A stretch of DNA of 64,000 nt from Woeseiaceae bacterium (GTDB taxonomy: Bacteria > Pseudomonadota > Gammaproteobacteria > Steroidobacterales > Woeseiaceae). Shown piece by piece: positions 53,997 through 63,403 of this stretch (positions within the stretch are counted from its first letter, which is position 1; every line of letters starts with the position of its first letter). Made by a program: the position numbers and the translations under genes. The stretch is taken from positions 62,001 through 126,000 of the forward strand of contig JAJFKU010000059.1 in the NCBI GenBank assembly GCA_021773035.1, read 5' to 3'. Under the pieces are notes generated by a model that was given only the letters and a program-made list of their open reading frames with translations, was not told the DNA's origin and ran no database searches.

Positions 53997-55057
53997 CAGT
54001 CGAAACTCCTCAGTGCCAGACCACAGGCGGTAAGCAACGCTGTCGCGTCCTTGGTCACACCCTGCGATTTGGCTTTTGACGAAATCTTCATTTGGCCGAG
54101 CGGATCACCGACTTCTGTCGGAATACCTACACGGCTGGAGATGACATCGGCGATCCCCGGAATATTCGCGCAGCCGCCGCAGACCAGGATCATGTCCGGC
54201 TGTTCGCGACCACCACCCGACGCGAGGTAAAACTGTAACGAACGGCTGACCTGCTGGGTCATGTCATCAATAAAGGGTTCGAGTACTTCGGGCTGGTAAT
54301 TGCTCGGCAGGCCACCTTGCTTCTTGGCACGACCTGCATCTTCCATCGATAGCCCGTAGGTACGCATGATTTCTTCGGTGAGCTGCTGGCCGCCGAAGTT
54401 AAAATCCCGTGTGTAAACGACTTTCAGATCCTTCAAGACACTGAAGGTCGTACTGCTCGCACCGATATCGACCACGGCAACCGACTGTCCGATACCACCA
54501 TCCGGAATCTGATGGCTAAGCAGGCGGCACGCGTTTTCGAGCGCGAAGGCCTCGACATCGACGATTTGCGTCTCGAGTCCGGCGGCGATCACCGCGGACT
54601 GTCGTTGCTCGACATTCTCCGTACGCGTCGCAACCAGCAAAACATCCATGAGCTCAGGGTCCTTATCGTTCGGACCGATAACCTCGTAGTCGAAGCTCAC
54701 CTCTTCCATCGGGAAGGGTATGTATTGGTCAGCCTGTATCTCAACCTGGCCTTCGAGATCTCTATCGGAGAGGCTCGACGGCATCTGAATGACCTTGGTA
54801 ATCGCAGCATCGCCACTTATCGCAACGGCTACGTCCGTGGCCTTGGCCCCCGCGCGCTTGACGGCGCGACGAATGGCTTCGCCGACCGCCTTGGCGTCGA
54901 CGATAGCTTTCTCATTCACTGAACTTGGGGGAGTTGGCTCTGCAGAGTAGGACTCGACGCGATAGCGCTTTCCGCTCTGCGAAAGCTCTATCAACTTGAC
55001 CGACGAGGTCGTGATATCGAGGCCCAGCAATGGCTGTGTTTTATTGCCGAAAAGCAC
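53996..55057 (-). CDS. pilM: Type IV pilus assembly ATPase-like protein PilM
   Basis: A 353-residue actin-fold cytosolic protein. LLGLDITTSSVKLIEL (about 10-25) is the phosphate-1 region, AVVDIGASSTTFSVL (about 192-206) the phosphate-2 region and LVCGGCANIPGI (about 290-301) the adenosine motif. PilM binds the PilN N-terminal peptide and nucleates the inner-membrane platform. First gene of pilMNOPQ, divergent from the PBP1A gene. Confidence 0.96.
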   Translation of the reverse strand: MLFGNKTQPLLGLDITTSSVKLIELSQSGKRYRVESYSAEPTPPSSVNEKAIVDAKAVGEAIRRAVKRAGAKATDVAVAISGDAAITKVIQMPSSLSDRDLEGQVEIQADQYIPFPMEEVSFDYEVIGPNDKDPELMDVLLVATRTENVEQRQSAVIAAGLETQIVDVEAFALENACRLLSHQIPDGGIGQSVAVVDIGASSTTFSVLKDLKVVYTRDFNFGGQQLTEEIMRTYGLSMEDAGRAKKQGGLPSNYQPEVLEPFIDDMTQQVSRSLQFYLASGGGREQPDMILVCGGCANIPGIADVISSRVGIPTEVGDPLGQMKISSKAKSQGVTKDATALLTACGLALRSFD

Positions 55058-55372
55058 GTATTTTTCCTTCTAAGTCGGTAAGTTGCGAGTCATAACTACG
55101 GTCGGACCTGAGCAAAGCGATTTAACTATATATCAATAAAATGTTAAATAAAACGTGACTTTGCTCACGATCCACCTATCCCTATGGTAATGCCTCTTCC
55201 CGGGTCGTTTCCGTGAACCAGTCGGCGGCTACCCCTGTGACTCGTTATTGCAGCATTCAGGTTCTGGCCATTATCATCGGCCGCCTTATGCTTCATCACG
55301 GGCTATTGCCCCGAAAACGCCACATTCCTTGCATCAGCCGGACATCACCGTAATCTCTAATAAGGCAGATAA
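55058..55372. promoter_or_regulatory. Divergent pilM/PBP1A intergenic region with inverted repeat
   Basis: 315 bases without a gene. An AT-rich stretch (about 55118-55155) is bracketed by TGAGCAAAG at 55109-55117 and CTTTGCTCA at 55159-55167, and TATATAGTT on the minus strand may be part of a pilM -10 region. The remaining 200 bases up to the PBP1A gene hold no recognisable repeat or terminator. Confidence 0.4.
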
Positions 55373-58027
55373 ATGTCCCAAAACGGGGCTGTTCGGCCGA
55401 AAACGCCAGTAACTATGCATAATCCAATGAATAAAAAAGCTAAACCACGTCACATAAGACAACGACGAATCGCCAGATTGGCCGTTCTGCTGCTCGGATT
55501 GGGGTCGATTGGTGCCATTGGCGCCATTGCCGGCGTGATTGGCGCTTATTACTACGTGCAGCCGAGCCTGCAGTCCGCCGAGACTATTCGGGATATTCCG
55601 CTACAGGTACCTATGCGGATATACAGCCGCGACGGCTACCTGATCAGCGAAATCGGCTCAAAAAAGCGCATTCCGGTCACTTATGACGAGATACCCGAGC
55701 ACGTAGTCCTGGCTTTCATCGCCGCTGAGGACCGCCGCTTCTTCGAGCACCCGGGTATTGACTACCGTGGCGTACTGCGAGCCTTTGTGCGCCTGATTTC
55801 AACCGGCAACGCCTCCGGCGGAGGCGGCAGCACGATCACCCAGCAGCTCGCACGCGACTATTTTCTGAGTCTCGATCAGACCATCGCCCGCAAACTCAGC
55901 GAGGCCTTTCTTGCCTACAAGATCGAGCAGGAATTTACGAAACAACAGATCATGGCCCTGTTCCTCAACAAAATGTTCTTCGGCCAGCGCGCCTACGGTG
56001 TCGCCGCGGCGGCGCAGGTCTTTTTCAACAAGGAACTCTCGGACATCAATGCAGCAGAAGCAGCGACGCTTGCCGGCGTGCTGCCGGCACCGTCGGTCTA
56101 CAACCCGGTGTCCGGACCGGAAAACGCCCAGGTTCGTCGCGGTTACGTACTGCGACGCATGCGGGCGCTGGAATTCATCGATGACGAGACCTTTCAGGCC
56201 TCGATGAACTTTCCGCTGGAGTCGAGGCTGTATGGCGCAGCGATTGAGCTCAGCGCTCCGTTCGTCGCGGAAATGGTTCGCAGCAACATGCTGCAGCGCT
56301 ACGGCGAAAGTATCTACACGGCTGGCTACCAGGTTGTCACCTCACTCGATTCGCGTCTGCAGGAGGCGGCAAACTATTCGCTGCGTAACGGCCTGCTCGA
56401 GTTTACCCGCCGACGGGGTTATCGCGGCGCACACGACAAGGTCGAACTCAGCGAGGAAATGCTCGCAGTGCCGGCCAGCGAATGGCCGCAGGAAATACTG
56501 GAACCACTCGATCAATACGCACCGGGTGGTTTGTCGCTCGCACTGGTCACGAACGTTACGGAATCCAATGCAGCAACGATTCTCTTTCGTGACGGCAGCC
56601 AGGCAACACTGCCCTGGGCCGGTATCCGCTGGGCGAACCCGTTTATCGATCGCGAGAACTACGGCCCGGCACCCGAGTCGGCTGCCGAGGTACTTAGCCG
56701 GGGCGATGTCATTTACGTGATGCCGACTGCGAACGGCAGCTGGGCACTGGCTGAGCCTCCGGAGGCGCAGGCCGCTGTTGTATCGCTGGATCCTTATGAC
56801 GGTGCGGTGACGGCGCTGACCGGTGGCTTTGACTACACGACCAGCAAATTCAATCGTGCCCGCCAGGCCTATCGGCAGCCGGGCTCGGCCTTCAAACCGT
56901 TCATCTATTCTGCGGCACTCGAGCACGGCAATACCGCGGCGACGGTCGTGCTGGACGCCCCCGTGGTCTACAGCTCATCCGAACTCGAGGCAGTCTGGCG
57001 TCCCATCAACTACAGCGGCCGCTTCTATGGCCCAACGCGCTTGCGGGAGGCCCTGAAGCGCTCCATGAACCTCGTCTCCGTCCGCTTGCTGCTGTTTGAA
57101 ACCGGTATACCCAACGCCATCAGACACCTTAAGAAATTCGGCTTCAGCGATGCGACGCTGATTCATAACGGTTCTCTCGCCCTGGGTGGCGGCAACGCCT
57201 CTCCGCTGGACATGGCACAAGGCTACGCGATACTCGCAAACGGCGGCCATGCCGTTACACCCTACGTCATCGATGCGATCTTCGGACCGGACGGCGAGCC
57301 GCTGTTTAGAGCTGAGCCCGCAATCGTCTGTGATGAGTGCGTAGCGACCAGTGACGGTTCGGGCGGGCACGGCGGCTCCCGATCAACCGAGAACGACATC
57401 GCCGATCAGGAGGCCCTGCTTGAGCAAATGGCCGAGGTCGTGGAAACCTATCGGCCCGATGCAAACGATGCGCCGGAACTTTTTGAAGGTATTAACGTTG
57501 CGCCGCAGGCGATCACGCAGCAGAACGCTTTTCTGATTCAGGACATGATGCGCGACGTTATTCGTCGTGGCACCGGCATTCGCGCGTGGCGCGAGCTCGG
57601 GCGTTCAGACCTGTCCGGCAAAACCGGCACATCGAATGACCGGCGCGACGCCTGGTTTGGCGGTTTTAATGCCGACCTCGCGACAGTGGTCTGGGTTGGT
57701 TATGACGACGACCTGCCACTGGGCCCGGGCGAGGAGGGGTCGCGAACCGCGCTTCCGATCTGGATAGAATTCGTGCGAATCGCTTTGCAGAACATACCTG
57801 AACACCAGCTGCCGATGCCCGAGGGCATTGTCACCGTCAAGATTGATCGCGATAGCGGTTGTCCCGCCCGTTCCGGCGAGGCAAACACGACCTTCGAAGT
57901 ATTTCGTGAGGGTCATGTTCCCGACTGCGAGCGCGTCGAGGAAGGTTCAGACCCGTTCAACGACGCTGCGGGAATCGATCCCGATCCTGAGCAGGAAGAA
58001 GAGGAAGGATCTGAGCCGCTCTTCTGA
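55373..58027 (+). CDS. mrcA: Penicillin-binding protein 1A
   Basis: An 884-residue bifunctional peptidoglycan synthase. A membrane helix (about 36-62) precedes the glycosyltransferase domain with EDRRFFEHPGIDY (catalytic Glu about 122) and GGSTITQQLARDYFL. An OB-like linker (about 330-460) leads to the transpeptidase with Ser in GSAFKPF (about 500-506), SMN in KRSMNLVSVRLL and SGKTGTSNDRRD (about 746-757). The Asp/Glu-rich tail ends EEEEGSEPLF. Divergent from pilM, the common gammaproteobacterial arrangement. Confidence 0.96.
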   Translation: MSQNGAVRPKTPVTMHNPMNKKAKPRHIRQRRIARLAVLLLGLGSIGAIGAIAGVIGAYYYVQPSLQSAETIRDIPLQVPMRIYSRDGYLISEIGSKKRIPVTYDEIPEHVVLAFIAAEDRRFFEHPGIDYRGVLRAFVRLISTGNASGGGGSTITQQLARDYFLSLDQTIARKLSEAFLAYKIEQEFTKQQIMALFLNKMFFGQRAYGVAAAAQVFFNKELSDINAAEAATLAGVLPAPSVYNPVSGPENAQVRRGYVLRRMRALEFIDDETFQASMNFPLESRLYGAAIELSAPFVAEMVRSNMLQRYGESIYTAGYQVVTSLDSRLQEAANYSLRNGLLEFTRRRGYRGAHDKVELSEEMLAVPASEWPQEILEPLDQYAPGGLSLALVTNVTESNAATILFRDGSQATLPWAGIRWANPFIDRENYGPAPESAAEVLSRGDVIYVMPTANGSWALAEPPEAQAAVVSLDPYDGAVTALTGGFDYTTSKFNRARQAYRQPGSAFKPFIYSAALEHGNTAATVVLDAPVVYSSSELEAVWRPINYSGRFYGPTRLREALKRSMNLVSVRLLLFETGIPNAIRHLKKFGFSDATLIHNGSLALGGGNASPLDMAQGYAILANGGHAVTPYVIDAIFGPDGEPLFRAEPAIVCDECVATSDGSGGHGGSRSTENDIADQEALLEQMAEVVETYRPDANDAPELFEGINVAPQAITQQNAFLIQDMMRDVIRRGTGIRAWRELGRSDLSGKTGTSNDRRDAWFGGFNADLATVVWVGYDDDLPLGPGEEGSRTALPIWIEFVRIALQNIPEHQLPMPEGIVTVKIDRDSGCPARSGEANTTFEVFREGHVPDCERVEEGSDPFNDAAGIDPDPEQEEEEGSEPLF

Positions 58028-58043
58028 GCCGAAACTTAAACCT

Positions 58044-58655
58044 ATGGGAAGAAAACGAAGCAGCGAAGACGAGCGTGCCCGCCAGGTGCTTGCGCAGGAA
58101 GCCGCACGAATCATCGTCAACCACGGCGTCCGCGATTACCGGCTCGCGAAACAGAAAGCAGCCGATCGCCTCGGCTTCAACAGCCGCGGTTCGCTGCCAG
58201 GCAATGCGGAGATAGAAGCCGCGATCGCCGAGCACCTGCTGATATTCGGCGGCGACTCGCACAACGACCACCTCCGCCTGATGCGCGTCGCAGCATTGTC
58301 TGCAATGGAACTACTGGCCGCTTTTACACCGCGGCTGGTCGGCCCCGTGCTGGCCGGCACGGCGGACGAAAACTCCGCCGTCAACCTGCACGTCTTTGCG
58401 GACAGCGCGGAGCTTGTCGCTATGGAACTCAGCGACATGGGGGTTAACTATCGGCCTTACGAGCGTCGCCTGAAAAGCCGCCGCGGCCAGGTGGAAAACT
58501 ATGCCGGCTTCGGGTTTCATCACGGCAACAGCTCGATCGAGGCCACCGTTTTCCCTGTTGACGGTATCCGCCAGGCGCCGATGAGTCCGATCGATGGGAG
58601 GCCTATGAAGCGGGTCGATTCCGATGCTGTGCAGTTGTTGCTCGAGCACGTTTAA
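58044..58655 (+). CDS. Conserved hypothetical protein
   Basis: A 203-residue protein, MGRKRSSEDERARQVLAQEA..., 16 bases after the PBP1A stop and probably co-transcribed. The middle LVGPVLAGTADENSAVNLHV followed by a C-terminal RRLKSRRGQVENYAGF recalls a conserved gammaproteobacterial family annotated as nucleotidyltransferase-like, from memory only. No catalytic DxD is evident, so I assign no function. The short repeat element starts 34 bases after its stop. Confidence 0.7.
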   Translation: MGRKRSSEDERARQVLAQEAARIIVNHGVRDYRLAKQKAADRLGFNSRGSLPGNAEIEAAIAEHLLIFGGDSHNDHLRLMRVAALSAMELLAAFTPRLVGPVLAGTADENSAVNLHVFADSAELVAMELSDMGVNYRPYERRLKSRRGQVENYAGFGFHHGNSSIEATVFPVDGIRQAPMSPIDGRPMKRVDSDAVQLLLEHV

Positions 58656-58688
58656 TTGAGGCTCAGGGTCGTAGACACCTTACATTCT

Positions 58689-58870
58689 TTAGTTCTATCT
58701 GACGTCGACGCGCTGGCATTTTCGCAGGGTCATCGGTCTGGCAGGGGTTTACCGGAAATAAAGCGGATCTCGATCCCGCTTGACGGGACCGCAGGGAGCC
58801 ATTCCCTGTAAGTACTCTGTCGCCCGTCCGCCTGCGCCGATTAAAGTTCGTCGACGTCAGATAGAACTAA
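58689..58870. repeat. MITE-like element, short copy (182 bp)
   Basis: Perfect 22-bp terminal inverted repeats at 58689-58710 and 58849-58870 (beginning TTAGTTCTATCTGACGTCG). The left arm (CTGGCATTTTCGCAGGGTCA onward) and right arm (CCGCAGGGAGCCATTCCCTG onward) match the 45156 element base for base over long stretches. The middle that forms both hairpins there is missing; instead a 21-base insert with its own TCCCG/CGGGA stem is present. No coding capacity. It lies between the converging hypothetical and gltA genes. Confidence 0.9.
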
Positions 58871-58884
58871 GGCCCGGAAACAAC

Positions 58885-60177
58885 CTACCGTTTATCGACC
58901 AGAACGTAATCCCGCCCCGCCGGCCCGGTATACAACTGCCTGGGCCTGGCGATCTTGGTCTTCGAATCGGAGATCATTTCACGCCAGTGCGCTGTCCAGC
59001 CGACTGCACGACCGAGTGCAAACATGACCGTAAACATCGACGTCGGGATACCCAGAGCTTTGTAAATGATGCCCGAGTAGAAATCGACATTCGGATACAG
59101 ATTCTTCTCTATAAAGTACTCGTCCTTCAGCGCGACCTGCTCCAGCTCCTGAGCGAGATCGAATAACGGCGTATCTTTACGATCCAGTTTTTGCAGCACC
59201 CGGTAGCACATCTCGCGAATAATCGTCGCGCGTGGATCGAAGTTCTTGTAGACGCGATGACCGAAGCCCATCAGACGGAACGGATCGTTTTTGTCTTTTG
59301 CTTTTTCAACGAACTTGCCGATCTGGCTGACATCGCCAATCTCTTCGAGCATGTTGAGAACGGCTTCGTTTGCGCCGCCGTGTGCCGGTCCCCACAGCGC
59401 GGAAATACCGGCGGCGATCGCGGAGTAGGGATTTGCCCCCGAGCTGCCCGCCATGCGCACGGTCGATGTCGAGCAGTTTTGCTCGTGATCGGCGTGCAGA
59501 ATGAATAGCAGGTCGAGCGCCTCGGCAGCCACCGGATCGATCTCGTAGGGTTCGGCCGGTACTGCGAACAGCATGTGCAGCAGGTTTTCGGTGAAATTGA
59601 GATCGTTGCGCGGATAGATGAACGGTTGCCCGATATTCAGCTTGTACGCTGCCGCGGCGATGGTCGGTAACTTGGCAAGAATCCTGTGCGAGAAAATATC
59701 GCGATGCTCGGGATTCGAGGCGTCCATCTCGTCGTGATAATACGCCGACATCGAGCCTACGACGGCGGACAACATCGCCATTGGGTGGGCGTCGTAACGA
59801 AAACCCTTGAAGAAACTCAGCATGCCCTCGTTGAGCATCGTGTGCATGCGAATCGTGTTGTCGAATGCCTCGAGCTGAGCGCCAGTCGGCAATTCACCGT
59901 GCAGCAGCAGGTAAGAGACCTCGATAAAGCTGGAATGCTCGGCGAGTTGCTCAACCGGATAACCCCGATACATGAGGATGCCCTGCTCACCATCGATATA
60001 GGTGATATCCGACTCACAGCTGCCGGTGGACACAAATCCGGGGTCGTAGGTGAAAACCCGCTGCTCCCGGTACAGGCGCGCAACGTCGATCACATCCGGA
60101 CCCAGCGTTCCTTTTCTTACCGGCAATTCCATTTCTGAGCCATCCGGGCTCGTCAGGCGATATGCTTCGTCGCTCAT
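58885..60177 (-). CDS. gltA: Citrate synthase
   Basis: A 430-residue citrate synthase of the hexameric, NADH-sensitive gammaproteobacterial type. Catalytic His residues are in [13 protein letters not shown] (about 263-275) and [14 protein letters not shown] (about 305-318), and the catalytic Asp follows near 364 in NVDFYSGI. Start supported by GAGGATAGAG just before the ATG. It is single-gene, preceded by rpmE. Confidence 0.97.
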   Translation of the reverse strand: MSDEAYRLTSPDGSEMELPVRKGTLGPDVIDVARLYREQRVFTYDPGFVSTGSCESDITYIDGEQGILMYRGYPVEQLAEHSSFIEVSYLLLHGELPTGAQLEAFDNTIRMHTMLNEGMLSFFKGFRYDAHPMAMLSAVVGSMSAYYHDEMDASNPEHRDIFSHRILAKLPTIAAAAYKLNIGQPFIYPRNDLNFTENLLHMLFAVPAEPYEIDPVAAEALDLLFILHADHEQNCSTSTVRMAGSSGANPYSAIAAGISALWGPAHGGANEAVLNMLEEIGDVSQIGKFVEKAKDKNDPFRLMGFGHRVYKNFDPRATIIREMCYRVLQKLDRKDTPLFDLAQELEQVALKDEYFIEKNLYPNVDFYSGIIYKALGIPTSMFTVMFALGRAVGWTAHWREMISDSKTKIARPRQLYTGPAGRDYVLVDKR

Positions 60178-60266
60178 CTCTATCCTCAGTCTTTTTCGTT
60201 GTTAACCGAACGAGCATAGCAGAGCTCCCGGGGTGCCGGGATCGTGGAAAATCGCTTTATTAGAAA

Positions 60267-60292
60267 CCAATAGGCCGCGTGAGCGGCATTGG
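60267..60292 (-). terminator. Probable terminator after rpmE
   Basis: On the minus strand CCAAT-GCCGC and GCGGC-ATTGG pair around TCAC with a two-base bulge, followed by TTTCT. The stem is good but the T tract short, so confidence is limited. Confidence 0.5.
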
Positions 60293-60294
60293 AT

Positions 60295-60498
60295 CTAGCC
60301 CATACCGTATTTCTTGCGGAACTTGTCGACGCGTCCGCCGGTATCGACGATCTTCTGCTTGCCCGTATAAAACGGGTGGCACGAGGAGCACACTTCTATA
60401 AGGAGATCCTGGCCGAGCGTCGAACGGGTATTGAACTCGTTGCCGCAACTACAGGTGACCTTGATGTCGTCGTAATTGGGATGAATGTCGGCTTTCAT
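60295..60498 (-). CDS. rpmE: Ribosomal protein bL31, zinc-binding form
   Basis: A 67-residue ribosomal protein: [19 protein letters not shown] and [15 protein letters not shown] give the four cysteines (about 16, 18, 37, 40) of the zinc form, unlike YkgM-type L31 that lacks them. It ends [15 protein letters not shown]. The promoter must lie in the DnaA-box region upstream. Confidence 0.98.
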   Translation of the reverse strand: MKADIHPNYDDIKVTCSCGNEFNTRSTLGQDLLIEVCSSCHPFYTGKQKIVDTGGRVDKFRKKYGMG

Positions 60499-60581
60499 TT
60501 TTCTGGCTCTCCCGAGCGCGCTACTTCGTAAAAAGGGCGCGTAGGATATAGGGAAGCGGCAATCGCCGCAAGCCCCGATTT

Positions 60582-60794
60582 TTATCCACAGAACCTGTGG
60601 ATAAGGTTGTGGAGGAAAATTGAGTGAACGCCCTAAGCTGCGGTTTTTGAAAGATCGTTGTCAGAATGACTATTTTGTGTCCATTTTTGATAGCCAATCA
60701 AAATCAAACACTTACGCCGCCTTTGCAACACTCAGAGTGAGATCAGGCGCCTCTAACGCTGAAAATAAAGGCATCCCTATGCTCTTGTGCATAA
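60582..60794. promoter_or_regulatory. Cluster of three consensus DnaA boxes with an IHF-like site
   Basis: Within the 363-base gap between rpmE and hemW are TTATCCACA (60582-60590, plus), TGTGGATAA (60596-60604, its inverse, forming a ten-base palindrome with a three-base centre) and TGTGCATAA (60786-60794, inverse of TTATGCACA). All fit TTATNCACA. AATCAAACACTTA at 60702-60714 fits the IHF consensus WATCAANNNNTTR, within an AT-rich stretch (about 60667-60716). GATC occurs twice. The sites are seen; a role in replication control or rpmE regulation is inferred. Confidence 0.6.
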
Positions 60795-60861
60795 ATGACA
60801 GAGAGGTCGCCTGTGCCGGGATTGCCCGCATTTTGCTTTTCGGGCGACCGGAACGCGCCGC

Positions 60862-62016
60862 CTAGTCCTCGCCGGCGATGAATTCGGACTGCAAATCGTT
60901 CAGAAACCGATGGCCGAGTTCGGTCGGCCGCCAGTTAGCCAGATCGTCCCGTTCCATCAGACCTCGCTGCCGCGCAGTCGCGGTCGCCGCCAGCAAACGG
61001 GCACTCGACAAACCGGTTCGCTGCACAAACAGGTCCTCGGCGAATCCGCCCTTGAGGCGCAGCGTATTGAGCATGAAATCGAAGATCAGGTCATCGTCAC
61101 CCAGGACTTCAGGCTCCGTCTCGATGCCGCCGGCCTCCTGCGTGTTCATATACTGCAGGGGATTAGCCGGTTTGCGATAACGGTAAACACCCTCTGCGGT
61201 CGTCAGCTTGCCGTGCGCGCCCGCGCCCGCGGCCAGGTAGTCCCCAAATGACCAGTAATTCAGGTTGTGCTCGCAACGTAGCCCGTCACGCGAGTACGCC
61301 GAGACTTCGTATCGACTATAGCCATGCTCCGCCAGCAGCGCCTGGCCGTGCTCCTGAATCTCGTGGAGGAGATCGCCATCGGGCATGTTTGCTGGCGGCC
61401 GCGCCTGAAAAACCGTGTTTGGCTCCAGCGTCAGCTGGTACCAGGAAATATGTGCCGGATCGAGATCAATCGCGGCCCCCAGGTCTGCCATTGCCTGCTC
61501 GACGCTCTGCCCCGGCAGACCGTGCATCAGGTCGATATTGATATTGTCGAAACCGCTATCCTGCGCCTCGCGAACGGCACGGTGGATATCCTCGCTGCTG
61601 TGAATCCGCCCCAGCGTAGCCAGCAGCTCGTCGCTGAAACTCTGTGCCCCGATCGACAGACGATTGACACCAGCGGCGAGATACCCCGCCGGAGCGCCGC
61701 ATTCGACAGTGCCAGGATTAGCCTCCATGGTGACCTCGGCATCGCTCGCTATCGATAAGGCGGCCTGCGCGGCACTCAACAACTGACCGATTTCGGACGG
61801 CGTGAACAGGCTGGGCGTGCCACCACCGAGAAATACACTGGAGACGACCCGGCCGTCGGCTCGCACCGATTCCCGGGCGATATCGCCGCACAACGCCGCT
61901 ACGTAGCGTTGCCTGGGCGTGTTGTCCCCGGCTGTATGGGAATTGAAGTCGCAGTATGGACATTTCCTGACACACCAGGGCAAGTGCACGTAAAGCCCCA
62001 GCGGCGGCGGTCTCAC
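60862..62016 (-). CDS. hemW: Radical-SAM haem chaperone HemW
   Basis: A 384-residue radical SAM protein. The CxxxCxxC cluster motif is CVRKCPYCDF (about 16-25) with Phe after the third Cys pair, the HemW pattern, not the HemN pattern CxxxCxxCxC; so it is a haem-trafficking protein rather than coproporphyrinogen oxidase. GGGTPSLF, NIDLMHGLPGQ and a C-terminal HemN_C-like domain are present. It overlaps rdgB by 4 bases. Confidence 0.95.
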   Translation of the reverse strand: MRPPPLGLYVHLPWCVRKCPYCDFNSHTAGDNTPRQRYVAALCGDIARESVRADGRVVSSVFLGGGTPSLFTPSEIGQLLSAAQAALSIASDAEVTMEANPGTVECGAPAGYLAAGVNRLSIGAQSFSDELLATLGRIHSSEDIHRAVREAQDSGFDNINIDLMHGLPGQSVEQAMADLGAAIDLDPAHISWYQLTLEPNTVFQARPPANMPDGDLLHEIQEHGQALLAEHGYSRYEVSAYSRDGLRCEHNLNYWSFGDYLAAGAGAHGKLTTAEGVYRYRKPANPLQYMNTQEAGGIETEPEVLGDDDLIFDFMLNTLRLKGGFAEDLFVQRTGLSSARLLAATATARQRGLMERDDLANWRPTELGHRFLNDLQSEFIAGED

Positions 62017-62621
62017 GAGAACTGACGCTGCATCAACCGGACAAGCTTTCGAAGCGCCAGGCCACGGTGGCTGCGGGCGTTCTTTTGTTCGGGCGTGAGT
62101 GTCGCCGCACTGGTCCCGCTTTCAGGGTCGAGAAACACAGGATCGTAGCCGAAGCCGGCAACGCCCTGTCGCTCACTCAATATCGAACCTCGCCACTCGC
62201 CGTCTGCGATCAGAGCTTGCGCCCCGTCTGCTGCTACGAATGACGCGACGCACCGAAAAGCCGCACCGCGCTGCGGAGTTTTTACGTCGCTCATGGCCGT
62301 CAGCAGCTTGTCGATGTTGCTGTCGTCTGTGGCATTCGTTCCGGAATAGCGCGCGGAGTAAACGCCGGGTGCACCATTCAACGCGTCGACGACCAGCCCT
62401 GAATCATCGGCTATGGCCGGCAGACCGGTCAGCGCACAGGCATGGCGCGCTTTGATAACAGAGTTTTCAGCGAACGTAGTCCCGTTTTCCTCCGCATCTT
62501 CGACACCGAGTTCCGACTGCGCGACGACCTCGATGCCGAGCTCGCCCAGCAGGCGGGCAATCTCACGAATCTTGCCCGGATTGCCGCTGGCCATGACGAC
62601 CTTCTTCGGTACCGAGCTCAC
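62013..62621 (-). CDS. rdgB: XTP/dITP diphosphatase (RdgB/HAM1)
   Basis: A 202-residue house-cleaning enzyme removing dITP and [15 protein letters not shown] (about 9-20), ADDSGL (about 71-76), GVYSARYSG and the C-terminal HRGLALRKL are the conserved HAM1 blocks. ATGA overlaps join it to rph and hemW. Confidence 0.96.
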   Translation of the reverse strand: MSSVPKKVVMASGNPGKIREIARLLGELGIEVVAQSELGVEDAEENGTTFAENSVIKARHACALTGLPAIADDSGLVVDALNGAPGVYSARYSGTNATDDSNIDKLLTAMSDVKTPQRGAAFRCVASFVAADGAQALIADGEWRGSILSERQGVAGFGYDPVFLDPESGTSAATLTPEQKNARSHRGLALRKLVRLMQRQFS

Positions 62622-63343
62622 GACAGCGCCGTCGTAATCGCCTCGTTTTGTGTTGCGATGATATCGACGATACCGCTTCGCGCGAGACCAAGCATCGCCG
62701 CGAATTCATCGTCTGTGAACGCATGCCCCTCCGCCGTACCCTGCACCTCGATGAAACGACCGGCCTCGTTCATCACAATGTTCATATCCGTTTCGGCCTC
62801 GGAGTCTTCGGCGTAGTCGAGATCGAGTACCGGCGTGCCGCTGTATATACCGACCGACACCGCGGCAACCTGCCCATGCAGCGGGTTCTCTTTCAGCTTG
62901 CCCTTTGCGGCAAGCCGCTGCATCGCGATGGCGAGTGCGACGTAGGCGCCACTGATCGATGCCGTTCTCGTTCCACCGTCAGCCTGAAGTACGTCGCAGT
63001 CGAGGGTTACCGAACGCTCCCCGAGCGCCTTCAGGTCGGTAACGGCTCTTAGCGAACGACCGATCAGGCGCTGGATTTCAAGCGTACGACCACCTTGTTT
63101 ACCACGGCTCGCCTCACGCCCGGAGCGGGTGTGCGTCGCTCGCGGCAACATGCCGTACTCGCCGGTCACCCAGCCGCGGCCCTTACCGCGCATCCAGCCG
63201 GGAACACGCTCTTCGATACTGGCGGTACACAGTACCTGGGTGTCACCAAAGGACGCCAGAACGCTACCCTCCGCGTGCTTCGTAAAGTCGGTCACGAAGC
63301 GAACTTCGCGCAATGTTGCGGGGTCGCGGCCGCTGGGTCGCAT
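62618..63343 (-). CDS. rph: Ribonuclease PH
   Basis: A 241-residue phosphorolytic 3' exoribonuclease acting on tRNA ends. Starts [14 protein letters not shown]; contains [19 protein letters not shown] (about 86-104) and the phosphate/metal site [20 protein letters not shown] (about 115-134), and [15 protein letters not shown]. Length equals the family norm. Located between the PP2C gene and rdgB. Confidence 0.97.
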   Translation of the reverse strand: MRPSGRDPATLREVRFVTDFTKHAEGSVLASFGDTQVLCTASIEERVPGWMRGKGRGWVTGEYGMLPRATHTRSGREASRGKQGGRTLEIQRLIGRSLRAVTDLKALGERSVTLDCDVLQADGGTRTASISGAYVALAIAMQRLAAKGKLKENPLHGQVAAVSVGIYSGTPVLDLDYAEDSEAETDMNIVMNEAGRFIEVQGTAEGHAFTDDEFAAMLGLARSGIVDIIATQNEAITTALS

Positions 63344-63403
63344 AATTATTCTCCGTTGATTGCCAGATGACTGGCTGACAAGCGCTCGCTCAGAGTTGCT
63401 GGT

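Noticed and set aside
60620-60865. 81-codon plus-strand frame starting with TTG after GGAGG
   Set aside because: The ribosome-binding site is tempting, but spacing is short, the product is unlike any family I know, and it lies in the DnaA-box region and runs into the end of hemW on the other strand. A small gene cannot be fully excluded.
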